From: Catenulispora acidiphila DSM 44928 | GTDB taxonomy: Bacteria > Actinomycetota > Actinomycetes > Streptomycetales > Catenulisporaceae | DNA length: 64,000 bases | NCBI RefSeq assembly: GCF_000024025.1 | Contig: NC_013131.1 | Coordinates: forward strand, 7,192,001-7,256,000 | Direction: 5' to 3' | Shown here: positions 27,575 through 36,743 of the stretch, piece by piece | Position numbering within the stretch: position 1 is the stretch's first letter | How the letters are laid out: the number at the start of each line of letters is the position of its first letter | Notes under the pieces: model-generated | Seen by the model: the letters and a program-made list of their open reading frames with translations, nothing else | Told to the model about the DNA's origin: nothing | Database searches by the model: none | Program-made: the position numbers and the translations under genes

Positions 27575-28087
27575 TCAGACCGACAGGAAGTCGAGCTCGG
27601 CCGTCGCGGAGTCGTCGTGCAGCACCGTCCGCAACTCGGCCAGCGCGCGCTGGGTCAGCGACTTGACGGCGCTGACCGATAGACCCATCGCCGCCCCCGT
27701 CGCCTCGACGCTCTGGTCCTCCCAGAACCGCAGGACCAGCACAGCCCGCCGATTGAGCGGCAGTTGCGCCAGGCCCGCCAAGAGCGTCAGCCGCAGTGTC
27801 GGATCGCCGCCCGCCGGAGCGGGGGCGTCGGGCAGCGCGGCGCTGGGCCGCTCGGTCGAGCGCTTCGGCCGCCGGGAGTCCAGGAACGTGCGCAGCATGA
27901 CCTGACGCGCGTAAGCGTCGACGTTGTCGCGCCGCTCTATCCGCTTCCAGGCGGTGTAGAGCTTCACGAGCGTCGTCTGTGTCAGGTCCTGCGCGCCGTG
28001 CCAGTCTCCGCACAGCAGATAAGCGGTGTCGCGAAGGCGCTGGGCCCGAGCGGCCGCGTACGCCGTGAACTCCGTGTCGACGCTCAA
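27575..28087 (-). CDS. SigE-family ECF RNA polymerase sigma factor
   Basis: A 170-residue sigma-70 family protein. Region 2 includes FTAYAAARAQRLRDTAYLLCGDWHGAQDLTQTTLVKLYTAW, and region 4 includes LNRRAVLVLRFWEDQSVEATGAAMGLSVSAVKSLTQRAL, a helix-turn-helix. The size and the start SVDTEFTAYAAARAQRL match the large actinobacterial SigE-like (ECF41-unrelated) group that is often followed by a membrane protein gene, as here. It would redirect RNA polymerase to a small regulon, possibly its own operon. Target promoters are not identified. Confidence 0.9.
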   Translation of the reverse strand: MSVDTEFTAYAAARAQRLRDTAYLLCGDWHGAQDLTQTTLVKLYTAWKRIERRDNVDAYARQVMLRTFLDSRRPKRSTERPSAALPDAPAPAGGDPTLRLTLLAGLAQLPLNRRAVLVLRFWEDQSVEATGAAMGLSVSAVKSLTQRALAELRTVLHDDSATAELDFLSV

Positions 28088-28303
28088 CCTCGTCCTCTTC
28101 CAACCGGTCTGTCGAGGACGCCTGCCGCGGACCGGCGTCCCCCTCGCCTATGAGACGACTCCTGACAGCCCGAAGGTCTCACCCGGAATTCTTCGGCCTA
28201 TATCAGACTTATAAGACGCTCCCGAGCGCCTTCCGGAATCAGGGCGAATCCTGCCCTAACCTCCCTAAAGCCGATGCCCGCATCACCCCCAGGAGGATCT
28301 CCC

Positions 28304-29452
28304 ATGCTGACAGCCCTGCGTTTCGGGACCGCGACCGCGGCGGTCTTCGCCGCCGCCACCCTCTCAGCCGGGACCGCTTCGGCCGCGGACCACGGCCGTC
28401 CCGGCCACGACATGGGCGGCAACGGCGTCGTGTTCGCCCAGACCGACGCCACGACGGGCAACCAGGTCGTCGTCTACCACCGCGACGACGCCGGCCACCT
28501 CATCCGGCTCGCCGCCTACGACACCGGCGGGCTCGGCGGCGTCCTGGACGGTTCGGTGGTCGACCACCTCGCCTCGCAGGGCTCGCTGACCTACGACCGC
28601 GAGCACCACCTGCTGTACGCGGTGAACGCCGGCAGCGACACGGTCTCGGTGTTCGCCGTCTTCGGGAACCTGCTGCTGCTGCGGCAAGTCGTCTCCTCCG
28701 GCGGCACGTTCCCGGTCAGCGTCGCCGTCCACGACGACGCGGTCTACGTGCTCAACGCCCTGAACGGCGGCGCGGTCCAGGGCTATACCGTCAGCGACGG
28801 ACGCCTGCGCATCCACCGGAACTGGAACCGCAAGCTCGGGCTGGACCCCACCGCCACGCCGCAGTTCACCAACACCCCCGGGCAGGTCGGGTTCGCCGAC
28901 CGGGGACGCGAGCTGGTCGTGACGACCAAGGCCAACGGCAACAACGTCGACGTCTTCGCCCTCGACGACGACGGCGCCATCGCCCCGGCGCCGGTCGTGA
29001 CCAACCTTCCCAGCGCGGTGCCGTTCGCGTTCACCACCGACGCGCGCACCGGAACGCTCTACGTCACCGAGGCCGGACCGAACGCTGTGGCGTCGTTCCG
29101 CGTCAACGGCGACGGAACCCTCACGCCGCTGCACACCGCCGCGACCGGCCAGTCGGCGACCTGCTGGATCACCGCGGTCGGCGACCTGCTGTACGTGTCC
29201 AACGCCGGCAGCTCGAACGTCAGCGTCTACCGCGCCGGCGCGGACGGCTCGCTGCAGCCGGTCGGCACCACGCCCACCGACCCGGGCACGGTGGACTCCG
29301 CCGCCTCGCGCGACGGACGGTTCCTGTACGTGCAGACCGGAGCGAACGGCATCCTGGACGCGTTCGCGATCAACCACGACGGCACGCTCAGCCCGATCGG
29401 CGCGGTCACCGTGCCGAACGCCGTCGGCGGCGAGGGCATCGTCGCCTCCTGA
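28304..29452 (+). CDS. Secreted lactonase-like beta-propeller protein
   Basis: A 382-residue exported protein. ATG at 28304 follows AGGAGG at the right spacing; an in-frame ATG 30 bases upstream lacks one. Signal peptide: MLTALRFGTATAAVFAAATLSAGTASAA. The body contains repeated propeller blades: LLYAVNAGSDTVSVFAV, VYVLNALNGGAVQGY, LVVTTKANGNNVDVFAL, LYVTEAGPNAVASFRV, LYVSNAGSSNVSVYRA and LYVQTGANGILDAFAI. This is the seven-bladed lactonase (PF10282)/YVTN type. True 6-phosphogluconolactonase activity is unlikely outside the cell; a structural or binding role is as plausible. Confidence 0.8.
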   Translation: MLTALRFGTATAAVFAAATLSAGTASAADHGRPGHDMGGNGVVFAQTDATTGNQVVVYHRDDAGHLIRLAAYDTGGLGGVLDGSVVDHLASQGSLTYDREHHLLYAVNAGSDTVSVFAVFGNLLLLRQVVSSGGTFPVSVAVHDDAVYVLNALNGGAVQGYTVSDGRLRIHRNWNRKLGLDPTATPQFTNTPGQVGFADRGRELVVTTKANGNNVDVFALDDDGAIAPAPVVTNLPSAVPFAFTTDARTGTLYVTEAGPNAVASFRVNGDGTLTPLHTAATGQSATCWITAVGDLLYVSNAGSSNVSVYRAGADGSLQPVGTTPTDPGTVDSAASRDGRFLYVQTGANGILDAFAINHDGTLSPIGAVTVPNAVGGEGIVAS

Positions 29453-29459
29453 GTCCCGG

Positions 29460-30641
29460 TCACCGCAGGTCGTAGGCGGGAAGGGCGTCGTCGGTGGCGA
29501 ACTTGTCGGCCATCCACATCATGGTCCGCAAGACCGGCCGACTGGCGAAAGACCAGTCGCGCAGCTGGATGCGCCGGCGCGTCGGCGGCGCCAAGAACGG
29601 ACCCGCGTTCCCGGAGCGCGCGATCTTGGTGGGCTTGCGCATCCTGGCGTCGTACGCGGTGAGGGCGGCGCCGTGGTCGCCCCGCGCCGCGACGAGTTCG
29701 CCGGCGAGGACGTAGGCGCCGATCAGCGCGAGTCCGGTACCGAAGCCGCCGAGGGTGTTCGCGTAGCCGGCGTCGCCGACCAGGGCGACGCGGCCGCGCG
29801 TGAACGACGACATGCGGGTGCGCACCAGGGCGTCGAGGTAGAAGTCCGATGCCTCGCGGCAAGCTTGCAGCATCTGGTCGACGCGCCAGCCGGCGTCGGC
29901 CAGGTGCGACTCGAGGAACCGCAGCTGGGACTCGGTGTCGTGCCGGTCGTAGTCGGGCCGGTCGGCCTTGAAGACGAACAGGCTCGGCGCCTTCTGTCCC
30001 CCGAGCACGGCGAGTCGGCCCGGAGCGTTGTAGGCGTAGGCGATCGCGCGTCCGTCGGGCAGCCGTGTCTCCAGGTCCGCAATGGACGGAGATCCGCCAG
30101 CCAGCGCGTAGTAATAGCCGAGCGGCCGCATGTAGTCCGCTTCCGGGCCGAACGCCAGTCGGCGCACGGCCGAGTGCGCGCCGTCCGCCCCGATCACGAG
30201 ATCGAAGCGTTTGGCGTTCCGGCGCGCGAATTCGACGTCGACTCCGGCGGCGCCGTCCCGGATCGCGGTGACCTCGTCGCCGAACACGTACTCGGCGACA
30301 TCGGCGCTGCTGCGATGCAGGATGTCGGCCAGGTCCCCGCGCAGGATCTCCACGTCGCCACCGAGGAATTCCCCCGGGATCACCGCCTTCACCCGCTCGG
30401 TTTCGTCGATCAGCCGCCAGTCCGTCTTGGAGGTCTGCCGGGCGTGGATCTCGTCGAGGACGCCCATGCGGGTCAGCACTTCCCGGTGGGTGCGTCCCTT
30501 GAAATCGACGGCTTGCCCGCCGGGGCGGATCCCGGGCGCCTTCTCCACGACGGTGACCTCGAAGCCGTTGCGGCCCAGCCACCCCGCGAGCGCCGGTCCC
30601 CCGATACCTGCGCCGGATATCAGGACTTTGGTTCCTGGCAT
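29460..30641 (-). CDS. FAD-dependent monooxygenase (PHBH/TetX-like)
   Basis: A 393-residue class A flavoprotein. The N-terminal GxGxxG motif is VLISGAGIGGPALAGWLG (about residues 5-22), followed by VVEKAPGIRPGGQAVDF, the DG motif VIGADGAHSAVRRL (about residue 155) and the second FAD motif RVALVGDAGYANTLGGFGTGLALIGAYVLA (about residues 270-300). It would hydroxylate an aromatic or drug-like substrate with NAD(P)H and O2. An AAGGGGGAG ribosome site precedes the ATG. It is divergent from a TetR gene across a 117-base gap with paired inverted operators, so it is most likely the repressor target and may detoxify an inducer. Confidence 0.85.
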   Translation of the reverse strand: MPGTKVLISGAGIGGPALAGWLGRNGFEVTVVEKAPGIRPGGQAVDFKGRTHREVLTRMGVLDEIHARQTSKTDWRLIDETERVKAVIPGEFLGGDVEILRGDLADILHRSSADVAEYVFGDEVTAIRDGAAGVDVEFARRNAKRFDLVIGADGAHSAVRRLAFGPEADYMRPLGYYYALAGGSPSIADLETRLPDGRAIAYAYNAPGRLAVLGGQKAPSLFVFKADRPDYDRHDTESQLRFLESHLADAGWRVDQMLQACREASDFYLDALVRTRMSSFTRGRVALVGDAGYANTLGGFGTGLALIGAYVLAGELVAARGDHGAALTAYDARMRKPTKIARSGNAGPFLAPPTRRRIQLRDWSFASRPVLRTMMWMADKFATDDALPAYDLR

Positions 30642-30670
30642 GCTGCTCCCCCTTGTGATCGGTCGCGCTT

Positions 30671-30719
30671 AATTGCGTCCTGCGGACACAGTAGCAATCA
30701 GTGTACCCTGGACGCAATT
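30671..30719. promoter_or_regulatory. Paired inverted operators between monooxygenase and TetR gene
   Basis: AATTGCGTCC at 30671-30680 and GGACGCAATT at 30710-30719 are exact inverted copies. Extending them gives two sites in opposite orientation, TTGCGTCCTGCGGACACA and (reverse strand) TTGCGTCCAGGGTACACT, which agree at about 13 of 18 positions. Each is itself an imperfect dyad (TGCGTCC-n-GGACACA), the form expected of a TetR dimer site. The arrangement covers both divergent promoters. Confidence 0.7.
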
Positions 30720-30758
30720 CAATGGCGGCTGACGAACCGACGGCAGAGGCAGGACGCG

Positions 30759-31466
30759 GTGAGCACAGGGGAATCGCACGAAGCCGTGGCGGCACTGCTG
30801 TGGGGCGCGCCGGCGCAGCAATCCGGCGGCAAGCGCGGACCGAAACCCAAGCTCACCGTCGAGCAGATCGCTGAGGCGGGCATCGCGATCGCCGACGAGC
30901 ACGGCCTCGACGCCGTGACGATGCAGCATGTCGCCGAGCGGCTGAGCGCGACCAAGATGGCGCTCTATCGCTACGTGTCCGCTCGCACCGAGTTGGAAGC
31001 GCTCATGCTCGACCGCGCGCTCGGCACGCCGGGCGAACCCGGTGACGGCGACTGGCAGCACGCGCTGACGCGGTGGGCGCTGAACCTGCACGAACGCACG
31101 AGCGCACATCGGTGGTCCGTCGAGCTCGTGCAGCGTCCACACCTGCCCGGACCGAGCGAGCTCGCCTGGTACGAGGTGGGTCTGGCGACGCTGGAAGGAC
31201 TCGCCCTAGAGCCCGGCGAGAAGCTGGACGTGCTGGCGCTGCTGTCCGGTCACGTGATCTCGATCGTGCGCCACGAAGCCGGAAGCGGCACGCCCGAAGC
31301 CGATCTGGCGGGGGCGCTTGTTCCCGTTCTGACGGCTCGGGCGCAGGACTACCCGCTGACCATGGCGGCGTTCGCCCAGACCGGCAAGCAGGCGCGCGAC
31401 GGCGCGCTGCGCTTCGGCATCGAGCGCGTGATCGCCGGTGTCGAGGCTCTGATATCCGAACACTAA
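30759..31466 (+). CDS. TetR-family transcriptional regulator
   Basis: A 235-residue regulator. The DNA-binding region is KLTVEQIAEAGIAIADEHGLDAVTMQHVAERLSATKMALYRYVSAR (about residues 25-72), where the helix-turn-helix ends in KMALYRYV as usual. The C-terminal domain resembles TetR_C of the TetR/AcrR tetracycline-repressor type, with a helix HERTSAHRWSVELVQRP. GTG at 30759 is chosen because it is the first start after the operator region; the open frame upstream passes through the operators and the divergent gene. It very likely represses itself and the flavin monooxygenase. Confidence 0.88.
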   Translation: MSTGESHEAVAALLWGAPAQQSGGKRGPKPKLTVEQIAEAGIAIADEHGLDAVTMQHVAERLSATKMALYRYVSARTELEALMLDRALGTPGEPGDGDWQHALTRWALNLHERTSAHRWSVELVQRPHLPGPSELAWYEVGLATLEGLALEPGEKLDVLALLSGHVISIVRHEAGSGTPEADLAGALVPVLTARAQDYPLTMAAFAQTGKQARDGALRFGIERVIAGVEALISEH

Positions 31467-31467
31467 T

Positions 31468-31857
31468 TCAGTCCAGACAGAACTCGTTGCCCTCGACGTC
31501 CTGCATGACCAGGCAGGCCTCGTCCTCACCGTCGGCGGGCAGCAGCCGCACGCGCGTCGCGCCGAGGGCGATCAGGCGTGCGCATTCGGCTTCGAGGACC
31601 TTCACGCGCTCCTCGCCGACCAGTCCCGTGGCGGTCCGCACGTCGAGATGCAGCCGGTTCTTGACGGTCTTGCCCTCGGGGACGCGCTGAAAGAACAGCC
31701 GCGGACCCACGCCCGCGGGATCGACGCATGCCGCCCACGCACCTTGCGGGTCAGGCGGCGACGGGACGACGTATCCCAACACCTGGCACCAGAAGAGAGC
31801 GACGCGCTCGGGCTGCGCGCAGTCGAAGGTGACCTGGAACTTCTTGACCGATGCCAT
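31468..31857 (-). CDS. VOC (glyoxalase-like) family protein
   Basis: A 129-residue protein beginning MASVKKFQVTFDCAQPERVALFWCQVLGYVV and containing DPAGVGPRLFFQRVPEGKTVKNRLHLDV and VMQDVEGNEFCLD. This is the glyoxalase_6-type VOC subgroup common in actinobacteria, in which His and Glu (HLDV, NEFCLD) could bind a metal. Substrate unknown. An in-frame GTG six bases upstream is possible; ATG at 31857 fits the family start. It converges with the TetR gene with one base between stops. A perfect hairpin (GACCCG-AAAA-CGGGTC, 31871-31886) lies just before the start. Confidence 0.8.
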   Translation of the reverse strand: MASVKKFQVTFDCAQPERVALFWCQVLGYVVPSPPDPQGAWAACVDPAGVGPRLFFQRVPEGKTVKNRLHLDVRTATGLVGEERVKVLEAECARLIALGATRVRLLPADGEDEACLVMQDVEGNEFCLD

Positions 31858-32096
31858 GCGCACACCATAAGACCCGAAAACGGGTCAGAACGGGAGGCGC
31901 GCCACGGCGTCAAGAAGCGGTGTGAGACGGCCGAGTCAGTGTCCTGACGATGCCGGGTAAGTCAGGGTAATGCGAGGGGATCGGGACGGTAATGGTGCCC
32001 GGGAGCATCGGTGATGTCGCAGAGCAACAAGCCCGCTACGGGCCGGACGCCGCGACGCAACGCAGGTCCAGACGCCGATTGCTGGAGGGGATTGCG

Positions 32097-32288
32097 ATGT
32101 CGAACATCACCGGAAAGATCGCTAAGAAGGCCGCCCTGGGGGTTCTGGTCATGGGGGCGGTCGCCGTCGCCGGCGGCACCACGGCGCACGCCGCGACGCA
32201 CCACGCTTCCGCGGTGGGCCACTCCGTGGCCTCCGCCGACAACAACAACCCGGGTCCCGACGGCACGCACCCCGCGCCCGTCGCCTGA
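32097..32288 (+). CDS. Small secreted peptide precursor of unknown function
   Basis: A 63-residue protein starting at ATG 32097 after a strong GGAGGGG ribosome site. It has a charged n-region (MSNITGKIAKK), a hydrophobic core (AALGVLVMGAVAVAGG) and a cleavage site near AHA-ATHH, leaving a mature peptide of about 30 residues rich in His, Asn, Pro and Gly (ADNNNPGPDGTHPAPVA). It has no cysteine, so disulfide-bonded antimicrobial types are excluded. Small exported peptides of this kind are frequent in actinomycetes and mostly uncharacterised. The ~230 bases upstream show no other gene. Confidence 0.6.
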   Translation: MSNITGKIAKKAALGVLVMGAVAVAGGTTAHAATHHASAVGHSVASADNNNPGPDGTHPAPVA

Positions 32289-32389
32289 TCGGACACCCGA
32301 GTGAATCAGGCATCGACGACCGGGAAACCGGTCCGTTGACTGGCGCTGATTCACCACCACCGCACCACCGGCCCGCAAAGGAGGAGGCG

Positions 32390-33406
32390 ATGATCGTGCC
32401 GGAACACGGCTTGGCCGTTCAGTTGGTCTCCCGGCCGGAAGGACCGCTGGCGCGCGAACACCTCGCCGTCGTCGAGACGCCGGTGCCGCGCCTGGCACCG
32501 GGCTGGGTCCTGGTGCGCAACCTGTTCGTGACCCTGGATCCGCACCCGGCGGCCTCCCCCGCCCGGCGCTGGCCGCTCTACACGGCCGTCGGCGCCGGCT
32601 CGCTGGTCGGCGAGGTGGTCGCCTCGCGCAGCGCCGACGTTCCGCACGGCTCCCTGATCGCTCATCGCGGAGGGTGGAGTACGTACTCTGCGCTCCCCCG
32701 AGGCGGCTACGCCACGCGGGTGCTCGAACCCGCCGCGGGCGTGCCGATCGATGCCTATCTCACCGTCCTGGGCCTGCCGGGACTCGCCGCTCATGTGGCC
32801 CTCACCAGGGTTCTCCAGGTCGGACGCGGCGAGTCCTTGTTCATCGCCGGCGCAGCCGATCCCGTCGGCAGCGCCACGGCACGCATCGCCAGGATGCTCG
32901 GCGCGTCCCGCATCGTCGGCGGGGTCTCCTCGCCGGGCGGCGCGCGCCGCGCGGCTCAGGATCCTTATTTCGACGCGGTGTTCGAGCGCGGCACGGACCG
33001 GTTCGGCGCATCAGAGGCCTTCGATGCTTACGCCGGGGTCGACGCCGCATTCGTCGGGACCGCGCAGCCCGACCTTTCCGACGCCCTCACCTGGGTTCGC
33101 GACCTCGGCCGGGTCGCCTGGCTGCACGACACGCCTCAGGGTTCTGTCGAAGCCACGGTCTCGGTCGACCTGTCGATGGTGCACCGGCGCGGCATCCGGA
33201 TCGAGGGGTTCGGGCTGCAGCACCATCTGCACCGGTTCAAGGAGATCGAGGCCCAGTACGCCGACGAGCTGCGCACCGGCGTCCTGGATCCGGGCCGGAT
33301 CGCCGACGTCGACTTCCACGGCTTGATCGATGTGCTCGTGGCCGCGGCGCGTTCGGACTTCCAGCCGGCCGACGCCTACCGCCTCACTGGTGAGTCAGCA
33401 AGCTGA
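32390..33406 (+). CDS. Zinc-independent MDR oxidoreductase (alkenal/prostaglandin reductase type)
   Basis: A 338-residue NADPH-dependent dehydrogenase of the leukotriene B4 dehydrogenase/curcumin reductase group. The N-terminal catalytic domain shows VLVRNLFVTLDPH, and the Rossmann part shows TVLGLPGLAAHVALTRVLQVGRGESLFIAGAADPVGSATARIARMLGA, in which the usual GA.G.VG is present as GAADPVG. HRRGIRIEGF near the end is typical. No zinc-binding Cys residues are visible. It would reduce alpha,beta-unsaturated carbonyls. ATG at 32390 has AAAGGAGGAGG just upstream; an earlier in-frame ATG at 32336 lacks one. It lies at the edge of the cluster and may not belong to it. Confidence 0.8.
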   Translation: MIVPEHGLAVQLVSRPEGPLAREHLAVVETPVPRLAPGWVLVRNLFVTLDPHPAASPARRWPLYTAVGAGSLVGEVVASRSADVPHGSLIAHRGGWSTYSALPRGGYATRVLEPAAGVPIDAYLTVLGLPGLAAHVALTRVLQVGRGESLFIAGAADPVGSATARIARMLGASRIVGGVSSPGGARRAAQDPYFDAVFERGTDRFGASEAFDAYAGVDAAFVGTAQPDLSDALTWVRDLGRVAWLHDTPQGSVEATVSVDLSMVHRRGIRIEGFGLQHHLHRFKEIEAQYADELRTGVLDPGRIADVDFHGLIDVLVAAARSDFQPADAYRLTGESAS

Positions 33407-33602
33407 GACACCTGTGCCAGGCAGTCCGAGGTGCGACGATAGACATAGCCCTACCTGCTCGTGTATATAAATCCGTACTGATCAGGTGCCACCTGGGGCT
33501 GGATCGGGAAGACATCCACGGGGGAATTGGACCAGGGCTGACACCGAGGTCATTCTTGATGGCTTGCCTGGTCCTTCGGGGGACGCGACCAGGAGGACGC
33601 AC

Positions 33603-36600
33603 GTGGACCACGGGGCCACAGAAAAAGGTACCCGACCAGACCTCCGCTTCGCCATCCTCGGCTCGTTCGAATGCTGGGCCGACGGCAGCATCATCGCTTT
33701 GCGCGGTCCGCTTCAGGAACGCCTCGCCGTCTCCTTGTTATTGAACCGGAACCGCGTGGTGCCCGTCTCCCGTCTTGTGGAGACGATCTGGGAGGACGGC
33801 GGTCCCGAGACCGCCGCGCACCAGGTCCGCAAGATGACCTCGGACCTGCGAAAACGCGTGCCGGGCATGGCTTCTCTGCTGACGACCTCCGGTGTGGGCT
33901 ACCGCATCAGGGTCCCGGAGGAGACGCTGGACCTCGGGATCTTCACCGCGGCGTTGAGCGACGCGCGCCGCGCGACCGAAGAGGGCGATCTGCGCTCCGC
34001 CGCGGCCAAGTTACGCCTGGCACTGGACCAATGGCGCGGTCCGGTGCTCGGAGGCGAGGGCGGGCCGGTGATCCAGGCGATGAGCACCGCCTTGGAGGAA
34101 CGCCGGCTGACCGCTCTGGAGCAGTTGTTCGCGATCCGGCTGGACCTCGGCGAGGCCAGCCGCCTGGTCGGCGACCTGCGGGAGGCGGTGGGTGCGAACC
34201 CGGTCCGGGAGCACTTGCGCGGGCAGTTGATGCGAGCCTTGTATCTGTCCGGACGCCAGACCGACGCGCTGGCCGAATACCAGAGCCTGCGGCAGTATCT
34301 CGACGAGGAACACGGGGTCGAGCCTGGCGCGGAGCTGGCCGAGTTGCAGCAACGCATTCTGCGCAACGACGCGAGCTTGGGCAGCCATGGGGAGGCTCGC
34401 AGGGAGACGCAGGTCGCGGTCCCGGCGCCGGCTTCCACGGCTGCGGCTGGCGGCTTTCCCACGACTCTGCCTTATGACCTGCCCGATTTCACGGGGCGCC
34501 AGGAGGCGCTGGACGCCGTGTGCGCGGCGGGGCAGCCGTCCGGGTCCGGAGCGCACCGGCTGCGGATCGTGCTGATCGACGGGATGGCGGGCAGCGGCAA
34601 GACGGCGTTGGCTGTTCATGCCGCGCACTTTCTGCAGGAGTCGCATCCCGACGGTCAGCTGTATCTGGACCTGCATGGGTTCACTCCCGAGCGCGATTCC
34701 GTGGACACCCATGAGGCGCTGGGCATTCTGCTCGGCGCGCTGGGCATCTCAGGGTCCGATGTTCCGGTCGATCCGGAGGCGCGGATCGCGCGCTGGCGTA
34801 CGGCGACCGTCAATCGGCGCATGCTGCTGGTGTTCGACGACGCGGAGAGCGCCGCGCAGATCCGCGGGCTGCTGCCGAGTTCTTCCGAGAGCACGGTGCT
34901 GATCACCAGCCGCGTGCGCATCAAGGGGATCGACGGCGCGCGGGCTGTTTCGCTGGGCGTGCTGTCTCCGGCGGAGAGCTTGTCCCTGCTGGAAAGGGTG
35001 CTCGGACGGGAGCGCGTGGCCAACGAGTCCGAGGCCGCGATGCGGCTGGCGGACTTGTGCGGGCATCTGCCTTTGGCGCTGCGAATCAGTGCGGCGCGTC
35101 TGGCGAGCCGGGACCACTGGACCATCGCGCGGTTGGCGAGCCGGCTGTCGAACGAGTCGCGCAAGCTGGTCGAGCTGGCGGTGGAGGATCGCAGCATCAG
35201 GGCTTGCATCAAGTCCTCCCTCGAGGCGCTCGATCAGGAGCATCTGGAGTACCTGCGGTATTTCTGCCTGCATCCCGGCGACGATGTGGAGATCCACGCG
35301 GCGGCGGCGCTCACCGGTCTGGACGTGTACGGCGCCGAGGACATCGTCGAGCTCTTGCTCGATCGGCATCTGATGGAGCCGCGGTTGGCGGAGCGGTACA
35401 CGGTGCACAGTTTGGTGCGTGCCTATGTGCTGGAGCAGTACACCGACCCGGAGGGCGAGGGTCCCGCGTTCGAGCGGCTGACCAACTACTACCGGACGGC
35501 GATCTGCCGGGCTACCGACGCCGCCTTCCCGGGGCGGAGCCCGTTCTCGGCTGGGCTGCCCGCTTACGAGGGCGACGTCCCGGAGCTGGAGGACCGGAGC
35601 CTGGCTCTGGCGTGGGTCGACGCCGAGTATCGCAATATTCTGCCTTCGCTGGCCGAGGCGGTGCGGCGCGGCAGCTATCCGCCGGTCGTGGAGAGTGCTC
35701 GCAACCTGATTTACCACCTGCACTTGCGCGGGCGCAGCGATGCGTTCCTTGAGGCGGCCACGCTTGGTGTCGCCTCGTCGCGTCAGACCGGGGATCCGGC
35801 GTCGATCCGGATGAGTCTGGTGAACCTCGCGGTGGCTTATTGGCATCGGGGGGATCTGCCGGCGGGTCTGGTTCAGTTGCGCGAGGCGCTGGAGGTCGCG
35901 ACCGCATCCGGGGATCGGGCGGGGCAGGCTGTGTGCCTGGGCCGTCTCGGGACGTTCTACTCCACGCTGGGCGATCTGCGGGCGGCTGTGGAGCACCTTG
36001 AGCGCAGCATCCCGATGCATCTTGAGACCGGGAATCTCAAGGAGGTGGCCGAGGCTCGGTTCCATCTCAGCTCGGCGTTCAACACCCTCGGCCGCTACGA
36101 GGACGCCGCCGCGCAGGCCGAGGCGGCCGTCGCGGTGAATCAGGAGCTGAGCAGTCCCAGCACGCTGATCATGGCGCTGGTGAACCTCGGGACCGCGCAG
36201 ACCGGGCTGGGCTTGCACCATGAGGCGCTCGGGACGTTGAGCGAGGCGTTGGAGTGGGAGGGCCGGCTCGGCGGGTCGATGTCGAAGGCGCTCATCCTGG
36301 CGCGGATGGTTCCGGCGTGCCGGTCAACTGGCGCTCGGGACGCGGCGGCGCAGTTCGCGCGTCAGGCCGCCGAGGCGGTGCGCGCTCCGCATACCTCGCC
36401 GATGCACCGGGTCGCCGTGCTCGATCTGCTCGGAGAGCACGCGCTGAAGGAGAACAAGCTCAGCGCGGCGCGGGAGCTGTTCACCGAGGCGATCGAGCTG
36501 AGCGAGGATCTCGGGCTGCGCCTGGACGCGGCGTGGGCGACCGCTGGGCTGGCCGGGGCGTTGGCGGCGGCCGGCGAGGACGGCGACGCGCAGGTGCTGC

Positions 36601-36671
36601 TGCACCGCAGCGATCCGATCCTGGCCGACATCGGGCTTCCGGAGAAGCTGCGGCGGCGCTCCCGGGGCTGA
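33603..36671 (+). CDS. SARP-type regulator with NB-ARC and TPR regions (probable cluster activator)
   Basis: A 1022-residue regulator: winged helix (about residues 10-105, RFAILGSFECWADGSIIAL, GVGYRI), BTAD (about 110-260), an NB-ARC-type NTPase beginning FTGRQEALDAV with Walker A IDGMAGSGKTALA (about 325-336) and Walker B MLLVFDDAES, and a C-terminal TPR domain (GDLRAAVEHLERSIPMHLETGN, LGLHHEALGTLSEALEW). GTG at 33603 has AGGAGG six bases upstream and is chosen over the earlier GTG at 33486. Two rare TTA leucine codons (33738-33740, 34011-34013) make translation dependent on the bldA tRNA in Streptomyces-like hosts. It borders the biosynthetic cluster and is the best candidate activator. Confidence 0.9.
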   Translation: MDHGATEKGTRPDLRFAILGSFECWADGSIIALRGPLQERLAVSLLLNRNRVVPVSRLVETIWEDGGPETAAHQVRKMTSDLRKRVPGMASLLTTSGVGYRIRVPEETLDLGIFTAALSDARRATEEGDLRSAAAKLRLALDQWRGPVLGGEGGPVIQAMSTALEERRLTALEQLFAIRLDLGEASRLVGDLREAVGANPVREHLRGQLMRALYLSGRQTDALAEYQSLRQYLDEEHGVEPGAELAELQQRILRNDASLGSHGEARRETQVAVPAPASTAAAGGFPTTLPYDLPDFTGRQEALDAVCAAGQPSGSGAHRLRIVLIDGMAGSGKTALAVHAAHFLQESHPDGQLYLDLHGFTPERDSVDTHEALGILLGALGISGSDVPVDPEARIARWRTATVNRRMLLVFDDAESAAQIRGLLPSSSESTVLITSRVRIKGIDGARAVSLGVLSPAESLSLLERVLGRERVANESEAAMRLADLCGHLPLALRISAARLASRDHWTIARLASRLSNESRKLVELAVEDRSIRACIKSSLEALDQEHLEYLRYFCLHPGDDVEIHAAAALTGLDVYGAEDIVELLLDRHLMEPRLAERYTVHSLVRAYVLEQYTDPEGEGPAFERLTNYYRTAICRATDAAFPGRSPFSAGLPAYEGDVPELEDRSLALAWVDAEYRNILPSLAEAVRRGSYPPVVESARNLIYHLHLRGRSDAFLEAATLGVASSRQTGDPASIRMSLVNLAVAYWHRGDLPAGLVQLREALEVATASGDRAGQAVCLGRLGTFYSTLGDLRAAVEHLERSIPMHLETGNLKEVAEARFHLSSAFNTLGRYEDAAAQAEAAVAVNQELSSPSTLIMALVNLGTAQTGLGLHHEALGTLSEALEWEGRLGGSMSKALILARMVPACRSTGARDAAAQFARQAAEAVRAPHTSPMHRVAVLDLLGEHALKENKLSAARELFTEAIELSEDLGLRLDAAWATAGLAGALAAAGEDGDAQVLLHRSDPILADIGLPEKLRRRSRG

Positions 36672-36684
36672 GGCCGGGAGGCAG

Positions 36685-36743
36685 GGTTCTGCGTTCTGGG
36701 TTCTGGGTTCTGGGTTCTGGGTTCTGGGTTCTGGGTTCTGGGT
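36685..36743 (+). repeat. 7-bp tandem repeat (GGTTCTG)
   Basis: About eight copies of GGTTCTG (one copy is GCGTTCTG) occupy the gap between the SARP regulator and the NarL-type regulator. It is noncoding. Period 7 suggests slippage; SARP heptamer repeats are usually spaced at 11 bp, so it is not an obvious SARP site. Confidence 0.85.
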
